NCBI GenBank assembly: GCA_905202115.1
Contig: CAJKQZ010000021.1
Span: 1 to 21,091, forward strand
Length of the DNA: 21,091 bases
Direction of reading: 5' to 3'
From: an uncultured Prevotellaceae bacterium
GTDB lineage: Bacteria > Bacteroidota > Bacteroidia > Bacteroidales > Bacteroidaceae
In this document: in pieces, positions 9,386 through 17,104 of the stretch
Layout: every line of letters starts with the position of its first letter
Position numbering within the stretch: position 1 is the first letter of the stretch
Translations under genes and position numbers: made by a program
Notes under the pieces: model-generated
Seen by the model: only the letters and a program-made list of their open reading frames with translations
Databases searched by the model: none
Told to the model about the DNA's origin: nothing

Positions 9386-11566
9386 TCAGTTTGCCATTTC
9401 TGAAATGAATTTTATTCTTACGAGACGTATCTCTTCCTCGGAAAAGTCATCTCTTAACGCTTCTACGGCATCGGGAATAGAATCTGTTTCAGAACTTTTG
9501 AAATAGGCGTAAATTTCGTCTATTCTATCATCGTCGATGTTGTCGAGCAGGAAATAGTCGATATTGATACGTGTTCCTGAAAAAACGATTGCTTCCATTT
9601 CGTCGAGCAACTCGAGGAAATCAATTCCGTTGGCAAGCGCTATGTCATTAAGATCAACCTGCCTGTCTATGGCATGGATTATTGCTACTTTGAGTTTCGA
9701 CTTGTTCGCCACCATGCGCACCCGCATGTCTTCGGGACGCTCTATTTCATTTTCTTCGCAGTGGCGTTTTATAAGTTCGCAGAATTCTTTTCCGTAGCGT
9801 TTTGCCTTACCTGCCCCGACACCCGGAATGTTTTGCAATTCATCGATTGTTTCGGGATAGATAGTCGCCATAGCTTCGAGGGATGTGTCCTGGAATATGA
9901 CGTAGGGAGGAATGTCGAGTTCTTTCGATATATGTTTGCGGAGGTCGCGCAACATCTGGTAGAGGGTCGGGTCTACCGCGTTCGTGCCTCCTTCATGGAG
10001 AGTTACGTCGTCATCTTCTTCGTTGAACTCATTGTCTTTAGTTATCATAAACGATGTTGTTTTTTTGATGAACTTATAGGCTTTGTCTGTGAGTTTGAGC
10101 ACACCGTAGTCTTCAACGTTTTTTACGATGTATTCTGCCAGAACAGCCTGGTTTATTACAGCGTTGAGCAGGTGCTCGTCTTCGTCTTCCTCGGCCCCGA
10201 AAACTTCGAGCGCATCGTGGTGGTGCGCAAGTATCTCGTCGGTTTCGTTGCCAAGAAGAATGTCTTTTATGTAATTTTCGCGGAAGTTTTCTTTAGTAAG
10301 CTGTATTGCCGTGAGCACGTTGAGCAAGTGCTCCTTAGCTTCTACTTTAGTTTTGGGATGCAAGCAGTTGTCGCAATTTTCGCAGTTGTCTTTTTTGTAT
10401 TTTTCTCCGAAATAATGAAGCAGAAGCCTGCGCCGGCATACGGAGCTCTCGGCATAGGCCGTGGTTTCACGGAGCAGTTGCCGTCCTATGTCCTGTTCGG
10501 CCACGGGCTTGCCTTCCATGAATTTTTCCAGCTTGCGTATGTCTTTCTGAGAGTAGAACGCAATGCATTTGCCCTCACGCCCGTCGCGTCCGGCGCGTCC
10601 GGTTTCCTGATAATAACCTTCAAGGCTTTTCGGCATGTCGTAATGTATCACGAATCTCACGTCGGGTTTGTCTATTCCCATTCCGAATGCTATCGTGGCT
10701 ACTATCACGTCGATTTTTTCCATGATGAAGTTATCCTGCGTTTTCGAACGTGCCGACGCATCCATGCCGGCGTGATAGGCTTCGGCGGGAATGTCGTTGG
10801 CACGAAGCACTTCGGCGAGTTCTTCTACCTTTTTCCGCGAAAGACAATAGATTATGCCGCTTTTTCCTGCGTTTTGCTTGATGAATTTTATGATGTCCTT
10901 TTCTATGTCTTTGTTTTTGGCCCGCACTTCGTAGTACAGGTTTGGGCGGTTGAAAGAACTTTTGAAATCTTTTGCGTCAGAAATCCCGAGGTTGCGCTTT
11001 ATGTCGCTTCTTACCTTGTCGGTGGCCGTAGCGGTAAGGGCTATTATGGGCGCGCGTCTTATTTCGTCGATTATAGAACGTATGTGGCGGTATTCGGGAC
11101 GGAAATCGTGCCCCCACTCTGAAATGCAGTGTGCCTCGTCTATGGCATAGAAAGATATTTTTACCGAACGTAGAAATTCTATGTTCTCTTCTTTAGTCAG
11201 CGATTCGGGCGCGACATAAAGTAGCTTAGTCTTGCCCGAAAGTATATCTTCCTTAACCTGCTCTATCGCCACTTTGTTTAGCATGGAGTTTATGAAATGG
11301 GCAATACCGTCCTGTTCGCTTATGTTCCGCATGGCGTCGACCTGATTTTTCATCAGTGCAATCAGGGGAGATATTACTATGGCAGTTCCTTTCATAAGCA
11401 GCGAAGGAAGCTGATAGCATAACGACTTGCCTCCGCCCGTGGGCATGAGTACAAAGGTGTCTTTGCCGGAAAGTACGTTGCGGATAATTTCTTCCTGGTC
11501 GCCTTTGAATTTGTCGAAGCCGAAATAATGCTTCAGTTGTTCTGTCAGGTTAATCTCTTTCGCCAT
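9386..11566 (-). CDS. recQ: ATP-dependent DNA helicase RecQ
   Basis: RecQ is a 3'-5' helicase acting in recombination and stalled-fork repair. The 726-residue protein has Walker A MPTGGGKS (41-48), DEAH (143-146) within AIDEAHCISEWGHDFRPEYR, TATAT at about 178-182 and motif VI QETGRAGRDG (320-329). The RQC zinc site has C377, C395, C398 and C401. An HRDC domain is at about 533-605, containing LQNIPGVGAGKAKRYG. A C-terminal extension of about 115 residues (610-726) of unrecognised function makes it longer than E. coli RecQ (609). The ATG at 11566 gives the expected N-terminus. It lies downstream of the small barrel-protein gene with a 260-bp gap and its own possible promoter. Confidence 0.97.
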   Translation of the reverse strand: MAKEINLTEQLKHYFGFDKFKGDQEEIIRNVLSGKDTFVLMPTGGGKSLCYQLPSLLMKGTAIVISPLIALMKNQVDAMRNISEQDGIAHFINSMLNKVAIEQVKEDILSGKTKLLYVAPESLTKEENIEFLRSVKISFYAIDEAHCISEWGHDFRPEYRHIRSIIDEIRRAPIIALTATATDKVRSDIKRNLGISDAKDFKSSFNRPNLYYEVRAKNKDIEKDIIKFIKQNAGKSGIIYCLSRKKVEELAEVLRANDIPAEAYHAGMDASARSKTQDNFIMEKIDVIVATIAFGMGIDKPDVRFVIHYDMPKSLEGYYQETGRAGRDGREGKCIAFYSQKDIRKLEKFMEGKPVAEQDIGRQLLRETTAYAESSVCRRRLLLHYFGEKYKKDNCENCDNCLHPKTKVEAKEHLLNVLTAIQLTKENFRENYIKDILLGNETDEILAHHHDALEVFGAEEDEDEHLLNAVINQAVLAEYIVKNVEDYGVLKLTDKAYKFIKKTTSFMITKDNEFNEEDDDVTLHEGGTNAVDPTLYQMLRDLRKHISKELDIPPYVIFQDTSLEAMATIYPETIDELQNIPGVGAGKAKRYGKEFCELIKRHCEENEIERPEDMRVRMVANKSKLKVAIIHAIDRQVDLNDIALANGIDFLELLDEMEAIVFSGTRINIDYFLLDNIDDDRIDEIYAYFKSSETDSIPDAVEALRDDFSEEEIRLVRIKFISEMAN

Positions 11567-11608
11567 AGTTAACTCTTATGCTATGTGTGTTTTTTTTTCG
11601 TCGCAAAA

Positions 11609-11616
11609 CAAAAATA
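11609..11616 (-). promoter_or_regulatory. Possible recQ -7 promoter element
   Basis: The minus strand reads TATTTTTG (TAnnTTTG consensus) 42 bp upstream of the recQ ATG. No correctly spaced -33 TTTG is evident. The rest of the 260-bp gap (11567-11826) holds no gene or repeat copy. Confidence 0.35.
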
Positions 11617-11826
11617 TATATTTATTTTGATATTGTGTCTTGCACAAAAAGATTTTTATGTGTGGTTTTGCGGTCTGTTTGTATGGCTTTGGGGCGAAAT
11701 AGAACTTTTCATGTTTTTCGGAGTGTGTCACTGCCTGTGTTTTGGCACAAGTCCGTTCATGCTCTGCTTTAGGGAGCAACGGAAAATTTCTATGTTTGTG
11801 TGTTTGCGTTTTACTTCAGGTGATTT

Positions 11827-12315
11827 TCAGAACCTGTAGGTCATTGTGAATCCTATGTTGCGGAATCCGTGATCCACAAGGCCCGAGTGATGTCCCAACG
11901 CTATTGCAACCATCGGGCGGTAGTCTATTCCCATTGTTATCGGTGCGGCTTTCATCGTGAAGCCGAAACCGATTGTTCCTACGGGCCCCAGCATCATACT
12001 GTCGTCGTGTTTGCCGGCGTCTATATAGCCTACGCCGGCACCGATTCCTCCCCAGATTTTCCAGGTTGCGAAGCTGGGAGTCCAGTTTCCCCATTTCTGG
12101 ATATTCCAGTTGTAAATTCCCTGAGCAAGGAAGCCGTCGTCGATGTCGAATACTCCCACGGTGAAATCAAGGAAATTCTTTTGATTCAAGTGGTACTGGT
12201 ATTCCAGGTCAATAGTCGATCCTCCGATGTGGAAACCTAAGGCATGCGGAGTCGTTTCCGCTTTGGCAAAGAGTGCAATGCCGGCGAAAAACAATGTCAG
12301 CAGATAGTTTTTCAT
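11827..12315 (-). CDS. Small secreted outer-membrane beta-barrel-like protein, unknown function
   Basis: This 162-residue protein has a Sec signal peptide (MKNYLLTLFFAGIALFAKA, cleavage near 19/20). The mature chain alternates aromatic and polar residues with glycines (IWGGIGAGVGYIDAG, VGTIGFGFTMKA) and ends in the aromatic-terminated strand GFTMTYRF, the usual barrel C-terminal signature for BAM insertion. About eight strands would fit the length. No specific family is recognised. The start at 12315 is chosen because the signal peptide begins there; an in-frame upstream start at 12348 would add eleven polar residues. It lies between clpX and recQ on the same strand, where many Bacteroidales have no intervening gene. 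Confidence 0.8.
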   Translation of the reverse strand: MKNYLLTLFFAGIALFAKAETTPHALGFHIGGSTIDLEYQYHLNQKNFLDFTVGVFDIDDGFLAQGIYNWNIQKWGNWTPSFATWKIWGGIGAGVGYIDAGKHDDSMMLGPVGTIGFGFTMKAAPITMGIDYRPMVAIALGHHSGLVDHGFRNIGFTMTYRF

Positions 12316-12459
12316 ACTCTTTGGTTTTATAAATGGGTTAAACGTCAAATATCGAAGTATTGTCGGATCTGTTTCTTTAATGTTTTTTGTTTCAGTTTAT
12401 GGCTACGGTTTCTGAAAGTGGGGCGGGCAGATGTTCCGGACGCTTCGGGAGCAAAACAG

Positions 12460-12522
12460 AATTATCTCTGAGATAATTTGAAATATGTCTGAGGTATTTT
12501 AAAATATGTCAGACATATTTTT
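12460..12522 (+). repeat. Dispersed palindromic repeat, short form, copy C
   Basis: A small palindrome (AATTATCTC-T-GAGATAATT, 12460-12478) is followed by TG and the core inverted repeat: AAATATGTCTGA at 12481-12492 pairs with TCAGACATATTT at 12509-12520. The centre is degenerate relative to other copies (GAGGTATTTT, AAAATATGTC). A T run follows. It lies 68 bp downstream of the clpX stop. Confidence 0.85.
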
Positions 12523-12590
12523 TCTCACGTTGGCAGCGGTAGGGAAAGGATACCGGTTGCTGTTCCTGCTTACGTTTGCGTAACGGTGCC

Positions 12591-13847
12591 TTAACTTGCT
12601 GCCCTTGCCGATTCGGGATTCAGATTCTGCGATTTGGCTACCTGCTCCTTTGCGTATTCGAGAGTTACCGTGTAGTTCTTTATGTTTTCCGACGGAATCT
12701 CGAACATTGCGTCGTTCATTATGGCTTCTACGATAGAGCGCAGTCCGCGCGCCCCGAGTTTGTATTCTATTGTTTTTTCTACTATGAAATCGAGCACGTC
12801 ATCGTTGAATTTCAACTCCACTCCGTCCATTCGGAACAGTTTTACATACTGTTTTACGATAGAGTTCCTGGGCTCGGTAAGTATGCGCCGCAGAGCCGCG
12901 CGGTCAAGCGGATTGAGATATGTTATTACCGGCAGGCGTCCTACTATTTCTGGAATCAGTCCGAAACTTTTCACGTCTTGCGGCGTTACGTACTTCATCA
13001 GATTCTCCTTGTCTATCTTCATCTGGTTTTGCACTGAGTCGTAACCCACTACATGTGTGTTGAGCCTTTGGGCTATTTTCTTCTCTATGCCGTCGAATGC
13101 CCCGCCGCAGATGAAAAGTATGTTTTTCGTGTCGACGTGCAGGTATTTCTGGTCGGGGTGCTTGCGTCCACCTTCGGGCGGAACGTTCACTACCGTTCCC
13201 TCAAGCAGTTTGAGCATACCTTGCTGCACGCCTTCGCCGCTCACGTCGCGGGTAATTGACGGATTGTCGCTCTTGCGGGCCACCTTGTCTATCTCGTCGA
13301 TGAATACAATGCCGCGTTCGGCAAGTTTCACGTCGTAATTTGCCACCTGCAGCAGGCGCGACAGAATGCTTTCAACGTCTTCGCCCACATAGCCGGCTTC
13401 GGTGAATACGGTTGCGTCGACTATTGTGAACGGTACGTTCAACAGGCGGGATATAGTCCTTGCAAGCAGGGTTTTTCCCGTTCCGGTGCGGCCGAGCATT
13501 AGAATGTTCGATTTCTCTATCTCCACCGAATCGTCCTCTGTCTTTTGTGTCAGTCTTTTATAGTGGTTGTAAACGGCTACGGCGAGGAATCTTTTTGCTT
13601 CGTCCTGCCCTATGACGTACTGATCGAGATATTCTTTTATCTCTTTCGGTTTCGGAGCGGGGGCGAGCTCTTTTTCTTCGGTCTTTTCCTCCTGCTTTTT
13701 TCCGGTGTGCAGGGCTTCGTCGCAAATGCGTACTCCCTGGTGCAGACAGTCGTCGCAAATGAATCCGTCTATACCGGAAAGCAGAAGATGAACCTCACTT
13801 TCGGGCCTTCCGCAGAAAGAACAATGGTTTTCCTTTGCTTTTGTCAT
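12591..13847 (-). CDS. clpX: ATP-dependent Clp protease ATP-binding subunit ClpX
   Basis: ClpX is the AAA+ unfoldase that feeds tagged substrates to ClpP. The 418-residue protein has the N-terminal zinc-binding domain (C9, C12, C31, C34), Walker A GRTGTGKT at 119-126, pore loop GYVGEDVE (152-159), Walker B VFIDEID (181-187), and an RKH motif (228-230). A VGY tripeptide at 267-269 lies where the ClpP-docking IGF loop sits in E. coli, and [13 protein letters not shown] begins the second large-domain helix region. The Walker A second residue is Arg (CGC codon) instead of the Pro almost always seen in ClpX. Its ATG overlaps the clpP stop (ATGA, 13844-13847), so the two subunits are translationally coupled. 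Confidence 0.98.
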   Translation of the reverse strand: MTKAKENHCSFCGRPESEVHLLLSGIDGFICDDCLHQGVRICDEALHTGKKQEEKTEEKELAPAPKPKEIKEYLDQYVIGQDEAKRFLAVAVYNHYKRLTQKTEDDSVEIEKSNILMLGRTGTGKTLLARTISRLLNVPFTIVDATVFTEAGYVGEDVESILSRLLQVANYDVKLAERGIVFIDEIDKVARKSDNPSITRDVSGEGVQQGMLKLLEGTVVNVPPEGGRKHPDQKYLHVDTKNILFICGGAFDGIEKKIAQRLNTHVVGYDSVQNQMKIDKENLMKYVTPQDVKSFGLIPEIVGRLPVITYLNPLDRAALRRILTEPRNSIVKQYVKLFRMDGVELKFNDDVLDFIVEKTIEYKLGARGLRSIVEAIMNDAMFEIPSENIKNYTVTLEYAKEQVAKSQNLNPESARAAS

Positions 13848-14509
13848 TTCTTACGTTCGAGCACTTTGTCTATCATTCCGTATTCTAAGGCCTCCTGCGA
13901 GGTCATCCAGTAGTCGCGGTCGGAGTCGGCCCACACTTTGTCGAAATCGGTGTGCGAGTGGTCGGCTATGATAGTATAGAGTTCCTTTTTGAGCTTCTGT
14001 ATCTCGCGTGCGGTGATTTCTATGTCCGAAGCCTGTCCCTGCGCCCCGCCCATAGGCTGGTGTATCATCACGCGGCTGTGTTTCAGCGCCGAGCGTTTAC
14101 CTTCGGTGCCCGACACGAGCAGTACAGCCGCCATTGAGGCTGCCATGCCGGTGCATATCGTGGCTACGTCGCAGCCTATGAATTGCATGGTGTCGTATAT
14201 TCCCAATCCGGCATACACCGAACCGCCGGGGGAGTTTATGTAAATCGAGATGTCCTTACCCGGGTCGCAGGAATCAAGGTAGAGCAGCTGCGCCTGCAAT
14301 GTGTTTGCGGTGTAGTCGTCAATCTGCGTGCCGAGGAAAATGATTCTGTCCATCATCAGACGCGAGAACACATCCATCTGCGTTACGTTAAGTTGCCGTT
14401 CCTCGAGAATGTAGGGGTTGAGATACTGGTTCTCGGCGTTTATCACGTCGTCGAGCACCATGCTGTTTATTCCGAGGTGTTTGGTGGCGTATTTTCTGAA
14501 TTCGTCCAT
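13844..14509 (-). CDS. clpP: ATP-dependent Clp protease proteolytic subunit ClpP
   Basis: This is the serine peptidase of the ClpXP complex, 221 residues, with catalytic triad S125 (in GMAASMAAV), H150 (in RVMIHQPMGG) and D199 (in DSDRDYWM), and the INSPGGSV oxyanion segment at 91-98. The N-terminal leader of about 30 residues before YILEERQL is longer than the mature E. coli subunit and may be processed or be a family extension. It is immediately followed by and overlaps clpX. No trigger-factor gene (tig) precedes it within the window, although tig-clpP-clpX is a frequent order; a 663-bp gap with a repeat copy and then the ATPase gene occupy that place. Confidence 0.98.
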   Translation of the reverse strand: MDEFRKYATKHLGINSMVLDDVINAENQYLNPYILEERQLNVTQMDVFSRLMMDRIIFLGTQIDDYTANTLQAQLLYLDSCDPGKDISIYINSPGGSVYAGLGIYDTMQFIGCDVATICTGMAASMAAVLLVSGTEGKRSALKHSRVMIHQPMGGAQGQASDIEITAREIQKLKKELYTIIADHSHTDFDKVWADSDRDYWMTSQEALEYGMIDKVLERKK

Positions 14510-14632
14510 TTCTTAAAATGATTTTGTATGGTTTACGGTTTGGCATTGCGCGGCTTTGCGCTTACGGGTGTTTTTGCAAATCCGTTGCCGAAAGCCTGCT
14601 GCGTTAGTATTCGTGCTTGTTTCCGTCGAAAG

Positions 14633-14662
14633 CAAAGTTATGTAAATATCCATATATGCAAA
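14633..14662 (-). promoter_or_regulatory. Predicted clpP-clpX promoter (TTTG-N18-TAACTTTG)
   Basis: The minus strand has TTTG at 14659-14662, 18 bp, then TAACTTTG at 14633-14640, a good Bacteroidota consensus. The leader would be about 115 nt. The -7 octamer is identical to that of the predicted mutL promoter. Confidence 0.65.
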
Positions 14663-14836
14663 ATTTTTGGAGATATTTTTTTGATAATGTTCCGGCCCGT
14701 AACCTGTGTAATTGCGCAGGCTACTTGTAAAAAACGCTTGCCCTGAACTTCCGGCGTTTACGCCAACCATTGTGCGTGCGTGTCTGTATATTCGTACATC
14801 CGCCTATTCCGAAAATCTCATGGGGTCTTGTCGTGG

Positions 14837-15015
14837 GAGTTTGCAGACAAAAACGGTCAGCTGGCAAGCACTTGAAAATCAGCAGGTGTATATGTAGCAA
14901 AAAATATGTCTGAGATATTTTAAATTATCTCAGACATATTTTCGATTATCTCCCTTATATTTTCAATTTCCTGCGGGAAGTTTTTTACCACACGAAAAAA
15001 ATATTTTTTTTCATG
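14837..15015 (-). repeat. Dispersed palindromic repeat, long form, copy D (inverted)
   Basis: This long-form copy runs in the opposite orientation to B and G. Read on the minus strand it has a near-palindromic A/T hairpin (14991-15015), the 48-bp arm (14943-14990), the core inverted repeat (arms 14901-14917 and 14926-14942) and the right arm ending in AAACTC at 14837. It differs from copy B at scattered positions throughout but has nearly the same length (179 against 180 bp). It lies between the ATPase stop and the clpP promoter. Confidence 0.9.
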
Positions 15016-15172
15016 CAAGGCGGTTTGAAACGAATCTGCAGCCTTTTTTATTTTTTACCGGCACTGTTTCCGTTTATATCAGCCTTGCACCGATTATCTC
15101 GAAGATGATTTTTCGGATGTAGGCAATATTCCTGGAAAAAACGAGAAATAAGTGTTTTGCGTGGATTGTATG
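15016..15172. other. Remainder of the clpP-ATPase intergenic gap
   Basis: No gene, tRNA or clear hairpin with a U tract is seen here. Together with copy D and the clpP leader it makes up the 663-bp gap at 14510-15172. Confidence 0.5.
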
Positions 15173-16516
15173 TTACAGTCCGGATAAATCTATTTTATAA
15201 TATGCCGGTGCGGCGTTGTTTTTCTCGAGAAACATCACCATATATACGGGGGCGTAGACTATCTTGCCTGTCACACGCAGGTTTTCGTTGTTGAATACTA
15301 TAGCTTCGGGCAAATCATATTCTTTGCAGTCCATTATGTTCGAGAGTGCTCGGTGTGTTTCATAGTATTTGCCCGATTTTATTTCGATTGGTAGTATCTT
15401 CCCGTTCCATTCTATTACGAAATCCAGCTCTCCGCGCTTCTTGTTGTTATAATAATAAGGAATGATGTCATGTGCCACCAACTCCTGCGCTACGGCGTTT
15501 TCGTAAACGGAACCGAAATTGATATCCTTGTCTCCTTTGATTATACGCAGTTGTATGCCTTCGGCATATTGGCAGGCCAGTAGCCCTATGTCATTTTGGA
15601 ATAATTTGAACAGATTGCGTGAGCGGGCAAGCAGCAACGGTGTTTTCGGCTCTTCGATATTATATACAGGCAGTGCCACTCCTGCATTTGTAAGCCATAA
15701 AAAACTGTTTTCAATACGTTCGAACTTGGCGTGCTCGTTAAGCCGTTTTAGTATGAAGCGTTTGTTTTTGGCGTTGAGCTCGGGCGGGATAAGGTTGAAG
15801 ATTTCTTCTATGTATAGCTTGTTGTTCGGGTCGTAATGGGTTATGTCGCGTTTGTACAGGCGGATAATATCTTGTTGTACGGTCATTACCTCTTGTAGAT
15901 TGTTACTTTCGATGTATTTGTTTACTGCGGCCGGCATTCCTCCTACAACGAGATAGAGACGAAACAGTTCCATAAGTTTTCCATGCACGAATTCATCGAC
16001 AGGTCTGCGGTCAATCCATACTTCGTGCAGCGATTTTATTATTTTGCCGTTTATTCCTACGCCGGTAATGAACTCTTCGAAATCGAGCGGATACATATTT
16101 TTTACACCCATGTATCCTACCGGTTCCGAACGCAGATCTTTCAGTTCTACTCCAAGCAACGAACCGCTCAAGATGTAGCGGTACGAGCCTTCGTCGACCA
16201 GGAATTTTATTGCGGTAACTATGTCGGGGCATTGTTGCACCTCGTCGAAAAAAACAAGCGTTTCGCCTTTTATGAGCGGCGTGGAGGTCAAGGTTGACAG
16301 ACGTAGCAGAATATCGCTGCTGCTTTTTGTTCCTCTGAACAACTCCACGGCTTCGGGCGTTTCGATGAAATTTATCTCAATGAAGCTTTTAAATGATTTG
16401 CCGAACTGACGAATGGAGTATGTTTTGCCTGTTTGTCGTGCGCCGGTAATGAGCAGGGCGTTACGGGAACTTTTGTAATAATTTATGATGTAGTCGTCGA
16501 TTTTTCTTTTCAGCAT
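15173..16516 (-). CDS. AAA-family ATPase with DUF4143-type C-terminus
   Basis: This 447-residue protein belongs to the common Bacteroidota family of stand-alone ATPases with a DUF4143 domain. It has Walker A GARQTGKT (25-32), Walker B LVFFDE (87-92) and a sensor-like YILSGSLLG (114-122). The C-terminal domain carries a PD-(D/E)XK-like pattern: E340 in YENAVAQEL, D365 in GELDFVIE, and E378-I-K380 in LPIEIKSGK. The biological role of this family is not established; links to DNA handling or toxin-like systems are suggested only by the nuclease-like fold. It is monocistronic here and in many genomes is a variable, strain-specific gene. Its promoter carries two 19-bp direct repeats, suggesting dedicated regulation. 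The ATG at 16516 is preceded by AAAGGAAT. Confidence 0.9.
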   Translation of the reverse strand: MLKRKIDDYIINYYKSSRNALLITGARQTGKTYSIRQFGKSFKSFIEINFIETPEAVELFRGTKSSSDILLRLSTLTSTPLIKGETLVFFDEVQQCPDIVTAIKFLVDEGSYRYILSGSLLGVELKDLRSEPVGYMGVKNMYPLDFEEFITGVGINGKIIKSLHEVWIDRRPVDEFVHGKLMELFRLYLVVGGMPAAVNKYIESNNLQEVMTVQQDIIRLYKRDITHYDPNNKLYIEEIFNLIPPELNAKNKRFILKRLNEHAKFERIENSFLWLTNAGVALPVYNIEEPKTPLLLARSRNLFKLFQNDIGLLACQYAEGIQLRIIKGDKDINFGSVYENAVAQELVAHDIIPYYYNNKKRGELDFVIEWNGKILPIEIKSGKYYETHRALSNIMDCKEYDLPEAIVFNNENLRVTGKIVYAPVYMVMFLEKNNAAPAYYKIDLSGL

Positions 16517-16576
16517 ATTCCTTTGAATTAATTTGGTTTCTGGAAGATTGTAATTACTTCTGTCGTTTTTCTAATA

Positions 16577-16584
16577 CAAAAGTA
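16577..16584 (-). promoter_or_regulatory. Predicted -7 element of the ATPase gene
   Basis: The minus strand reads TACTTTTG (TAnnTTTG), 60 bp upstream of the ATPase ATG; a TTG lies 20 bp further upstream. The -33 region falls inside the nearer of the two 19-bp direct repeats, so a protein bound there would compete with or touch RNA polymerase. Confidence 0.55.
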
Positions 16585-16590
16585 GGGTAT

Positions 16591-16641
16591 TTTTGCCGTT
16601 TTTCCAAGAATAATCTTTCTTGTTTTGCCGTTTTTCCAAGA
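16591..16641 (-). promoter_or_regulatory. Two 19-bp direct repeats, candidate operator of the ATPase gene
   Basis: TCTTGGAAAAACGGCAAAA (minus strand) occurs exactly twice, at 16591-16609 and 16623-16641. The start-to-start distance is 32 bp, close to three turns of B-DNA, so both sites would face the same side of the helix. The nearer copy covers the -33 region. It looks like a paired binding site, but the cognate protein is unknown. Confidence 0.6.
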
Positions 16642-16881
16642 TGTGATGAGATTGCAGACTGTTATGTCTTTTCCTTTTGTTGATGTTTTGTGATGATTCA
16701 ATGTCGGCGGTTGCGTTGTATCAGGCAAAAGTATTGCGTGCAGCCGCGGTATTCAATGCATAGACTGTTTGTTTTTCTTTTTATTTGTCTGTGTGTTTGT
16801 GGCAGGAGAGCAAAAAAATGTTTTCTACAGAAAGTTTCTGTGCTATTCCACAGTTCGGAATTGGTTTCCGCATGAAATAAA
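16642..16881. other. Intergenic stretch between the ATPase promoter and repeat copy E
   Basis: No supported gene is seen. The short open frames here have no start context, homology or composition in their favour. The stretch separates two divergent promoters. Confidence 0.5.
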
Positions 16882-16944
16882 AATTATCTCAGAGATAATT
16901 TGAAATATGTCTGAGATATTTTAAAATACCTCAGACATATTTTT
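16882..16944 (+). repeat. Dispersed palindromic repeat, short form, copy E
   Basis: A small palindrome AATTATCTC-A-GAGATAATT (16882-16900) is followed by TG and a 40-bp core palindrome (16903-16942) with a single mismatch (ATACCTC against ATATCTC), then a T run. This copy is the only one lying between two divergent genes; it ends about 50 bp upstream of the predicted -33 element of the M48 peptidase gene. Confidence 0.88.
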
Positions 16945-16993
16945 CTGAGGTGTGCGGAGCAGCGGGTGCGTTTTTATTATTCGCGGGTTTTTG

Positions 16994-17024
16994 TTTGGAT
17001 TTTCGGAAAATATTTCCACTTTTG
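16994..17024 (+). promoter_or_regulatory. Predicted promoter of the M48 peptidase gene
   Basis: TTTG (16994-16997), 19 bp, then CACTTTTG (17017-17024), which matches TAnnTTTG except for the first base. Transcription would begin near 17031, leaving a leader of about 74 nt that contains a GC-rich segment (ACGCCGTTTGGCGGCG). Confidence 0.55.
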
Positions 17025-17104
17025 CAGTCATGAAAGCGCAGACGCCGTTTGGCGGCGCCCGCCCTACGGTATAGAAAACGTTGAACAACAAAAACATATT
17101 AAAA

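Noticed and set aside
9674..11122. Long plus-strand open frame of 482 codons antisense to recQ
   Set aside because: It is a shadow of the recQ reading frame, with a Phe/Val/Tyr-rich composition typical of antisense frames and no recognisable motif.
17038..17062. GC-rich leader segment before the M48 gene as a riboswitch or attenuator
   Set aside because: Only a 4-bp stem is possible and no known riboswitch core is recognised.
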